64,000 nucleotides of DNA from Leptodactylus fallax. Lineage: Eukaryota; Chordata; Amphibia; Anura; Leptodactylidae. The notes beneath the pieces were generated by a model. It saw only the letters and a program-made list of their open reading frames with translations, had not been told where the DNA came from and did no database searches. Shown one piece after another: positions 57,131 to 64,000 of this stretch (positions within the stretch are counted from its first letter, which is position 1; every line of letters starts with the position of its first letter). The translations under genes and the position numbers were made by a program. The DNA lies in NCBI GenBank assembly GCA_947044405.1, contig CAMRHE010000054.1:3859501-3923500 (forward strand). The letters are read 5' to 3'.

Positions 57131-58200
57131 TGAGTTTTGTTTTTATTGATGGTTTATTAAGAATTGTTATAATTTAGAATTAAATAATTAGAATGGTTAC
57201 TTGTGGTGCCATGCTTACTTTCCTGTTTGTAGATGCATTCTCACCTCACTGGGGCAGGAGCAGTCTCCAGTCTTCTGGTTAACCCCTTTGTCCAGCTTAG
57301 AGATCCAGCAGATAAAAGGCAATTGTGTGCTGGTGGAATGTTCTCAAAACCATCCACTGACTTGTACCAACAGTCTTCCTTCTTCAGACTTCTGAATGGA
57401 TTGTTCATGTTCTTCGGATTTCTAAAGGTGCTGGGTGAGCAGCCTGCCTCCTCTAGATGGCTTCCAGTCTGCTATTTCCTGTAAGCCTCAATGCTTCTTC
57501 TCACCCTCACTCTGCCTGATTCCCTTTGCAAGACTCACCTCTCCGCTGTCCCAGGCTGCAGCCAGATTGCTTAGAGACTTCCACACTCAAGATAAGGTAC
57601 TCTACAGAGCTTGCTCTCCAGCCTTAGAGGATATAAGCTGAGTCACATCTCACCTTCCTGCTGGACCCTGCCACATAGTGCATTTCTTTTGCTCTTCTGG
57701 CTAGCCTGGGAACATGTCTATCCAGAGACTAAGGGTGGACAATGGATGCTAATGCTAAGGCTTCCCTTTAGATACCTTACATTGTGCTTACTTCAGAGTT
57801 CAGGTTCTTGGCCTATATTATTTGTAGGAGTATTGACGACACTATGTCCAAGAGATAAGTGAAGAATTCTTCATTAAAGTTCAGGTAAAACTCGCAGGCA
57901 CGACATAATTATCATTTAGATTATTCCATTCCAAAGGTTTTGGTCAAAGATGCTGACCTTTATCATTGGGAATCTGTTTAAAGAGGAAAGAAGAAAGCCT
58001 GCTGCTGCCCATCAGTGTGAATCTCAGCGTCTCGCCTTTATTATGATTGCTAGTTCACACATGATGGTTTGCCAGGTTCTACCTAGTCTCTTAAAGCTGC
58101 ACTGAGGGTCTCTTGCAGCCACTCATGGCCCTAGCAGCCCTTACTGAGGCCAGTAATTCATCCGGTAACAGCAGGTGGACAGACCCAAACTTCCTGGCAG
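57131..58200. other. intergenic, nothing recognised
   Basis: Short frames without domains. It lies between the ends of Ngaro-like copies B (+) and C (-). Confidence 0.4.
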
Positions 58201-58625
58201 GACTGCTTGGATTCCCTGACATCAACCCCTTAGCAGTTTCCTTTCCCTCACCTGAAATAAATACACGGACACCGTATTCTTCCACTTAATTGGGCTTTTA
58301 TTTAATTATTTTCTATAAAACTTGTGAAACTCATTGCCATGGTTACCATGCCATGGTCTTTCATATGAAACGTATAAACTTAACCGCATTAACCGTTAAC
58401 TTGCTGACTGCATCGGGAGCGGTTGGCCCAGCCCGGCTTCCGGGGGCCAGTCACCTCCCCATCCGCCCTATCTCCTCTGAAGAACTGCCTTCCAGCTGTG
58501 ACTTGAATACATCATCATCCATGGGAACACTGAAACCAAAACAATACGCAAGTAAAATACCACCAAAATTACCTTTCCGTCATTAAAATTATGCGACTTC
58601 TCATTGTTACCATTTTTCTTTTTTA

Positions 58626-58631
58626 TATATA

Positions 58632-58675
<44 letters not shown>
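58626..58675. repeat. (TA)n microsatellite
   Basis: About 25 TA units, slightly interrupted at the start. Confidence 0.93.
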
Positions 58676-58680
<5 letters not shown>

Positions 58681-59151
58681 TTTTTATTATACCAAAAACT
58701 CACATACATGACACCGAACCACACAAAAGGGGAGGGAGGGTGGGAGCTTCGTGCCAGAGTAGTCAGTAAGAGGGGGGAAGGAGGGGCCAGACACGATCCT
58801 TTATGCTCATAGCACATACCACTTGTCCGACAGCCACAGGCGTGTTTTCGATGCCTGGCCCAAACCAATGCAGACCACCAACAAACTGGAAAGGAATGCT
58901 TTTACTCTCTATTACCTGCCACCAAGCAGTCCCTGGCATCCTCCCTCCTGTCCGGTGCCTGCAAGACTGCTTGGATTCCCTGACATCAACCCCTTAGCAG
59001 TTTCCTTTCCCTCACCTGAAATAAATACACGGACACCGTATTTTTCCACTTAATTGGGCAGAAGGTTAATTCTTTTATATAAAACTTGTGAAACTCGTTG
59101 CCATGGTTACCATGCCATGGTCTTCCATATGAAACGTATAAACGTAACCGC

Positions 59152-59580
59152 TGTGAGGATGTGAACCTAGAGGGCACTAGGGAGCGACCCAGGCCGGCCC
59201 TGAAAAGGCCCTCAGCCACACCTTTGGGTGTGGCGCGTAACTCCAGATGGGCTGGAGTATCCTGCAGGAAGCAGGAGATGGTGGACCAGCTAAGGACAGA
59301 GAGAGAGGCTCTGTCCCAGAAGGGCTGGGGTCCACAGGGGACTGTTGCTGGAGCTGAGCAATAGTCAGGACAGTTAGGGGCTCAAGAAGTGAGTTAGGAC
59401 CCTAACTGTGGCCTAGGTTTTTTGTTGTTTTGCTATGTTGCAGTTAAGCTGCATAAAGCCAGTTTTATTTTACACTTGGACCGTCTGAACGCTATCTTTC
59501 CGGCGCCCAGTACCACGAACCACCGCTGTCCGGACCAGGAGTCTGCCGCCATTTTGAGTCTAATTCCCCAAGTTGTCACA
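59152..59580. mobile_element. solo LTR, 429 bp
   Basis: Starts tgtgaggatgtgaacc and ends agttgtcaca (TG...CA). The 4-bp flanks ccgc (59148-59151 and 59581-59584) match. No internal coding. It interrupts a direct repeat of copy C. About 45 bases present in the other repeat copy (58393-58436) are missing on its right side. Confidence 0.75.
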
Positions 59581-59656
59581 CCGCTTCCGGGGGCCAGTCA
59601 CCTCCCCATCCGCCCTATCTCCTCTGAAGAACCGCCATGGAGGGGACGGTGTAAAC

Positions 59657-60379
59657 CTACACCTGGCTCTGACCCCCACCTAAGAGAAAAAGCGCTCTCT
59701 CAACCCTGTCCTGCAGACCCGACAAAAAGATGTCGAGTCCGATATCATTAAGGTGAACTCCGTCAGGACGCGTCAGTCCTCCGTTGTCACCTTCTAATTG
59801 CCTGTGGTGTACCACCACCCAGCACCGGGATCTAACAAAACGGGCCATTCTGGCATTGACCGACCTTCTGGTGCGCTCTATTGATTCCGCATCCCTGGCT
59901 CCCTGCCACTTAACTCTCGACACTATCTCAGACCATACTATCATTACTTCTGAAAAGAAGCCGGGAATACGGTCCAAATCTGACCTCATTACTGCCAATA
60001 GCTCTGCCATGCGCACAAGACACAAATCATTACCTCCTGCGTGCAACACTAACACCAGAGGGGAACGTACAGACCTTGACACCTTTACTACTTCGGGCAA
60101 CACGAGACCACCGAAACCACAAACTCCCCTCCAATAAACCTCGAGCCGTGGAAAAGCGAGGCTCCTCCCACCTGGTCTGCAATCCGCCCGGTTTGCCGCC
60201 CAAAATATGTATGAGTGTCCTAGAAAGCACACCACCATGGAACGTTGATCTGTAAGACAAGAACAACAGAACATCGAGGGACCAGGTAACATGAGGGGAG
60301 GGGGGGGGGGTACAGGAAAACAAGACAGTGTAAGAGGAAAAAGAGGGGTGGGAGGAGTAAGGGTGGAAAACACGCACAC
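59657..60379 (-). CDS. SGNH-hydrolase-like ORF of copy C
   Basis: 240 codons, uninterrupted, next to the recombinase. Blocks in order: CFLGHSYIFWA with Ser56 (GHS where classic SGNH enzymes have GDS), the glycine block near 83-90 (WRGVCGFGG), VLHAGGNDLC with Asn117, and RPDGVHLNDIG with Asp206 and His209. The first 45 residues overlap the end of the recombinase region and are probably not part of the domain. SGNH enzymes are esterases or lipases. Extra hydrolase ORFs have been described in some vertebrate Ngaro elements, as far as I recall; substrate and role are unknown. The remnant at 54790-55392 shows the same blocks. Confidence 0.75.
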   Translation of the reverse strand: MCVFSTLTPPTPLFPLTLSCFPVPPPPPLMLPGPSMFCCSCLTDQRSMVVCFLGHSYIFWAANRADCRPGGRSLAFPRLEVYWRGVCGFGGLVLPEVVKVSRSVRSPLVLVLHAGGNDLCLVRMAELLAVMRSDLDRIPGFFSEVMIVWSEIVSRVKWQGARDAESIERTRRSVNARMARFVRSRCWVVVHHRQLEGDNGGLTRPDGVHLNDIGLDIFLSGLQDRVERALFLLGGGQSQV

Positions 60380-60389
60380 GCCTCACAAC

Positions 60390-61351
60390 ACCAGTTCTGG
60401 GCGAACATAACTTGCATAACAGGACAATCGCCACCTACCGATGCGTTTCACCTCGTCCTTAGACATTCCAGCCCTAGACGTCTCCGTTGCTGCTCCGAAG
60501 CGGAACGAGAGAGTGCCGAAATCCGCACTCGGTAAACCCAAACTAACTAAACACCATTTAAAAACCGACTGAAATTGATACCGAGTATGGGGGAACCGTC
60601 AGGGTGTACCAAAATTTTTTTTTCCCAAGGGTGAAAAAGATAAATAATTTAAAACAATCTCGTGTAAACACGCCAGACCCCCATGGCCCGCAGCAACAGC
60701 CACGTGCCTTTTCCCAGGACGTCTGTCTTGGATCTACGGACCCGGACCTAAGTCACTCCATTCGCTACTTGTACGTCATGAAAACCCAATCCTCCATGCC
60801 TGTTTCAGGACGGGGCAACCAACTCTCCCACCCGTAATGCTCCATAGAAAGCTAAACAAAAAGCGGCCGAAAAAAAGGGCTATGTCGAAAGGTGAATCAC
60901 AAACCTGGCCTAAAACCTCTATTAACCGCACCAACATCTCATGTGTCACCGGGCGCCTAAGGTCCTTCCTCCCACCTTCTTTTTTCCAACCCTTTAATAT
61001 CTGTCGCACCACGAAAAAATGTGTCACATCCGAAAAACCCGTCAGCTTTAGAAAAAACCCAACTCCCGCCAACCGTCGCTGGGCAAATCCCGCCGATACG
61101 CCTTTGTCGCGCAACCAACCCAGATATGACAGTGTAGCTCCCAACAACGCTGTGACCTCCCCCAATCTCGCTGCCTCCCCTGCAAATGCAAACCATTCAC
61201 ACCACGCCTTACCATGACCATTCCATGTAGCAGGAGCGACTGACGACTGTACCAACTGCATTAAACGTTCATCACTAAGTCCCATAGTAGGGACGGGCAG
61301 CAAGTACCCTCCGAATCCGCCTCCGGACACCGCTCCCGGAACTCCTGCCAA
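60390..61351 (-). pseudogene. Tyrosine recombinase of copy C
   Basis: The frame from 61351 to 60776 has the SAM-like core-binding domain (APATWNGHGKAWCEWFAF; FLKLTGFSDVTHFF; RPVTHEMLVRLIEVL). Near 60880 the frame shifts; the first catalytic arginine is in GALRVGELVAP of another frame. The last part (about 60515-60390) has SFRFGAATETSRAG, EVKRIGRW and the tyrosine in ASYVRPELVL. The residue matching the HxxR histidine is leucine (TLSFR), while copy B keeps His. It would integrate cDNA circles; as written it is broken. Confidence 0.85.
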
Positions 61352-61888
61352 TTAAAACGTGATAAAGCGTCAGCCTTCACATTACGCACCCCTGGCATGT
61401 GCCACGCTCGGAACCAGATGTTCCATTCCAGGCACTGCAGCACCAAATGGCGCAACAGCGACAGAACGGGCAAGGATGAAGACGTCAGATGGTTGATGCA
61501 ATGTACTACACTCATATTGTCTGTCCAGAAACAGACCCTCTTGTCTCGCAACTGCTTCCCCCCACACCTTCACCGCCACTACGATGGGGAACAGTTCCAA
61601 GAGAGTCAAATTCTTGCACCAGCCCTCCTCTCTCCATACCTGAGGCCATTCTTGTACACACCATTGGCTCCCAAGAATGGCCCCAAAGCCTGCACCCCCA
61701 GCTGCGCCAGTAAACAACGAGATTTCAGCATTAGACACTTCCTCACGTTGCCAACAAGTACGGCCATTATAGCTCCTCAAGAATGTTAGCCATACTTGCA
61801 AATCCGCCCGGAGGGTCTTGGTAATCCTTATTCGGTGATAGGGGTGCTTTGACCCTTTGGTGGCCAATGATAAACACCTAGAGAACAC
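61261..61888 (-). pseudogene. RNase H domain of copy C
   Basis: The first frame (61888-61540) reads LQVWLTFLRSYNGRTCW, FTGAAGGAGFGAIL and LTLLELFPIVVAVKVWG. The second frame (61551-61261) has CFWTDNMSVVHCIN, AWHMPGVRNVKADALSRF. These are the typical RNase H segments of DIRS/Ngaro pol. In the first block the catalytic aspartate position is uncertain (LFTGAAG where DA is expected). A frameshift lies near 61545, and another separates it from RT at about 61890. Confidence 0.85.
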
Positions 61889-61896
61889 CCGTCCTA

Positions 61897-63009
61897 TCAG
61901 ATAATCCTACACGCAAAGACTAATAACCCCAAAAGCGATTGCATTTGTTTCAATGTAACCTTGGCAACGGCCATGAAACCTTGAACCAAACCCACTAGCT
62001 TATCTAACTTGTCCTTAGGCAACCTGTAAATCATACCCACCATGTCGAATTCAATACCCAGAAACGACAATGTTGTAACTGGGCCATCCATCTTCTCCTC
62101 AGAAAGGAGGACCCAAAATTTGCCCATCATATAACGAAACGTGTCTAGTAAATATCTGCACTGCCCACCATCCGCAGGGGAAACAAACAAAAAATCGTCT
62201 AGATAGTGCGTAATGGAATCACAGGCCATTTCATGCCGCACCACCCCCTCCAAAAAGGAACTAAACATTTCGAAAAAATGGCACGAAATGGAACAGCCCA
62301 TGGGAAGGCAAGTGTCGTAGTAATATTCTCCATCCATCATGCAACCCAGCAAATGGTAGCAATCCGGATGAACCGGCAACAATCGAAATGCGGACTCAAT
62401 GTCCGATTTTGCTAACAGCGCCGCCTGCCCCGCGTGGCGAACTAGCACCACCGCCTTATCAAAAGAAACATACTTCACTGTAGCATCCTGCGGTGCTATG
62501 CCATCATTGACCGAATCACCCTTTGGGAAAGACAAATGGTGTATCAGCCGAAACTTGCCTTCCTCCTTCTTAGGTACTACTCCTAAAGGGGACACTCGCA
62601 GGTTGGAAAAAGGGGGTGAACTAAAGGGGCCGCAAATCCTCCCTAAAGCCACTTCCTTACCCACTTTCTCCCGTAACACTCCTGGAAGTTCCTTAGCCGA
62701 TCGCAAGTTATCAGATATAAATGACCGTCTATTCAACTTAAACGGGATGAAAAAAACAAAAGTAAACCCAAAATGCAATTGCGACGCCGCGTCCTTATCT
62801 GGATATCTATCTAACCAGGGTTCCATCTCTATTGCGCTCACCGACGTCTTTACCCTCCCCGAGCTGTTTTGTCTGATTTTTGACTGACCATGTGCACTTG
62901 GCCGCGGCGTGGGAGTCGCCACAAGTGGAACATTCGTGTTTGAATTTACAAAGCCCGAAGAACCAGCAGGTTCCTGGACGCCGAACAGCCACCGACCCCG
63001 TGGAACCAC
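61897..63009 (-). CDS. Reverse transcriptase ORF of copy C
   Basis: 370 codons. The first 60 residues overlap the gag ORF in another frame. RT motifs in order: SPLGVVPKKEEGKFRLIHHL (140-159), KSDIESAFRLLPVHP (201-215, first aspartate), LPMGCSISCHFFE (235-247), the catalytic YLDDFLF (269-275), and TLSFLGIEFD. It ends at QSLLGLLVFACRII, where a frameshift leads to RNase H. RT copies the element RNA. All visible catalytic residues are present. Pol is probably expressed by frame change or re-initiation from gag. Confidence 0.9.
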   Translation of the reverse strand: MVPRGRWLFGVQEPAGSSGFVNSNTNVPLVATPTPRPSAHGQSKIRQNSSGRVKTSVSAIEMEPWLDRYPDKDAASQLHFGFTFVFFIPFKLNRRSFISDNLRSAKELPGVLREKVGKEVALGRICGPFSSPPFSNLRVSPLGVVPKKEEGKFRLIHHLSFPKGDSVNDGIAPQDATVKYVSFDKAVVLVRHAGQAALLAKSDIESAFRLLPVHPDCYHLLGCMMDGEYYYDTCLPMGCSISCHFFEMFSSFLEGVVRHEMACDSITHYLDDFLFVSPADGGQCRYLLDTFRYMMGKFWVLLSEEKMDGPVTTLSFLGIEFDMVGMIYRLPKDKLDKLVGLVQGFMAVAKVTLKQMQSLLGLLVFACRII

Positions 63010-63952
63010 TGGGACCGGTGGCCCCTGATTGAAAGGGGGCAGTTTTTTGCGCCAACATCAATCTAATCCAAACAACGGTGGCCTTAACAGCCCACCCTAT
63101 GTACGGCTGAAGAGCCAGTCGCCACCTGAACTCTTTGTTGTACCGCCACCATGCGCTACCCCCATGTGACCTGTACGCACAATATATGGTATCCATATAC
63201 ATAAATAGGTCAGAACAGCACTCTGGATGTCGCTGCCCCATAACACAACCCAATATCGAAAAAGCCTGCAACCAATTATTAATCGTTTTGGCTACCCGGG
63301 GTCTGTGGTCCACTGTACGTTCAGTAATAATACGCCGTTCTCTATCTACTGTATGCTGGTCAGTCGAGATCAGCGACCAAATATCAACATACGGGTTGCC
63401 ATAAATCTTATTCCTAACCTCCTCATCTAAGTGGGCCCCCAGAGGGCTGACCCCACAGAAGAAAGCCTCCTTGTGTAGACCAGCCCCCGAGGGAACCACC
63501 TCGCTCGCTTTACCGGACGGAGCTCTTTCCAACTGCACCAGAATAGCCTTAAGGGTAGGGAGCAGTTCAGGCTTCTTCCCACCCCCCCAGGCTCCGGCAA
63601 AATCAAACTCACCAGAAGTCGATGTAGCAGGAGGATCCACAGAAGTAACCGTAGCGGGAGGAATTCCCGGAACCGGGCTGGCCCGACTGGCCCCGCGAGA
63701 AGCCCGCTCTTGCGGCCGCTCAGGCTCCTGCCTCTTTCTTGACCTCCGAGCAGACCTGCCAGAGCCTCTGGAGCTGCAGGATGTCTCCTCGGAACTCGAT
63801 GGGGACCTCTCGAGAAGAACGAGACCACTTCGCCCTGCTCCCTCTCCTAGCTGACCACTCCCGACGCCGGCTCCTATTCCTCCTGCCCTTAGAGGACTTA
63901 TATCGCCTCCTTCTGGATCTAGCCCCGGATGAAGAGGAAGAAGAAACACCAT
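62807..63952 (-). CDS. Gag-like ORF of copy C
   Basis: 381 codons from 63952; the true start may lie further upstream, beyond what can be judged here. Residues 50-90 are rich in Arg, Ser and Glu (RSARRSRKRQEPERPQ). The centre (about 165-290) has EEVRNKIYGNPYVDIWSL, a word seen in gag-like proteins of frog and fish DIRS-type elements as I recall. Near the end a cysteine/histidine cluster CWFFGLCKFKHECSTCGDSH may bind RNA. It overlaps the RT ORF by about 200 bases. Confidence 0.75.
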   Translation of the reverse strand: MVFLLPLHPGLDPEGGDISPLRAGGIGAGVGSGQLGEGAGRSGLVLLERSPSSSEETSCSSRGSGRSARRSRKRQEPERPQERASRGASRASPVPGIPPATVTSVDPPATSTSGEFDFAGAWGGGKKPELLPTLKAILVQLERAPSGKASEVVPSGAGLHKEAFFCGVSPLGAHLDEEVRNKIYGNPYVDIWSLISTDQHTVDRERRIITERTVDHRPRVAKTINNWLQAFSILGCVMGQRHPECCSDLFMYMDTIYCAYRSHGGSAWWRYNKEFRWRLALQPYIGWAVKATVVWIRLMLAQKTAPFQSGATGPSGSTGSVAVRRPGTCWFFGLCKFKHECSTCGDSHAAAKCTWSVKNQTKQLGEGKDVGERNRDGTLVR

Positions 63953-64000
63953 CCCTCATTCTCCTCTCGGCTGTACTTGTAGGGGCACCTCGAATTGAGA

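Larger units (their letters stand above)
58201..59634 (-). repeat. split direct repeats at the 3' end of copy C
   Basis: 58201-58380 recurs at 58965-59151 (gactgcttggattccctgac; gttgccatggttaccatgcc). 58437-58490 recurs at 59581-59634 (cttccgggggccagtcacct; cctatctcctctgaagaa). All copies have the same orientation. Nested direct repeats like this serve as templates for circular cDNA in Ngaro elements. Confidence 0.8.
58201..64000 (-). mobile_element. Ngaro-like tyrosine-recombinase retrotransposon, copy C
   Basis: Order on the minus strand: gag, RT, RNase H, tyrosine recombinase, SGNH-like ORF, then split direct repeats. There is no DNA methyltransferase domain, and the ends are split direct repeats rather than the inverted repeats of DIRS1, so Ngaro fits better. 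The 5' end lies beyond the window. A solo LTR (59152-59580) and a TA repeat interrupt the 3' end. Confidence 0.85.

Overview
This window looks like transposon-dense, intergenic vertebrate DNA, most likely from an anuran amphibian. I recognised no host protein-coding exon, no tRNA, rRNA or snRNA gene, and no CRISPR array. The anuran call is inference. It rests on the mix of hAT, Tc1/mariner, Penelope, Ngaro-like and Ty3/Gypsy elements and on several high-copy repeat types that I associate with frog genomes.

Layout. 1-7150: AT-rich intergenic DNA with degraded MITEs, a composite hAT-like repeat carrying a 31-bp tandem array (4497-5525), and a decayed hAT transposase piece. 7154-8718: a Tc1 element whose transposase centre is replaced by homopolymer-rich sequence. 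8750-11420: a diverged tandem array of about 390 bp units. 11.4-27 kb: mostly unassigned DNA with a tRNA-type SINE, hAT, pogo-like and foldback MITEs, a second Tc1 (21337-23013) and a perfect 65-bp inverted repeat (25095-25309). 27407-31852: non-autonomous hAT-like elements carrying the same 31-bp array. 31930-33540: a dead Ngaro-like pol (copy A). 34486-40652: a hAT element with a 35-bp minisatellite, broken by a DD37E mariner-type element.

40.6-57.1 kb is a nest. Ngaro-like copy B has its reverse transcriptase split by a Tc1 element (40712-51792). That Tc1 is split by an inverted-duplicated Penelope element (41515-51056). The Penelope is split by a Ty3/Gypsy LTR retrotransposon (42859-49312, TSD CTGTG) and a mariner MITE (50472-50891). 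Copy B resumes with RT, tyrosine recombinase and an SGNH-hydrolase-like region. It is then cut by a hAT element (55401-56931, perfect 8-bp TSD). 58201-64000, minus strand, is the best-preserved Ngaro-like element (copy C), with gag, RT, RNase H, tyrosine recombinase, an intact SGNH-like ORF and the split direct repeats of this class.

The observations I rate highest are: (1) one module, a 31-bp array plus a repeated palindromic core, reused at several loci inside elements with different ends; (2) an LTR element with gag, protease and integrase but no reverse transcriptase; (3) an SGNH-like ORF in two diverged Ngaro-like copies; (4) three homopolymer-saturated blocks that probably mark consensus errors in the assembly.
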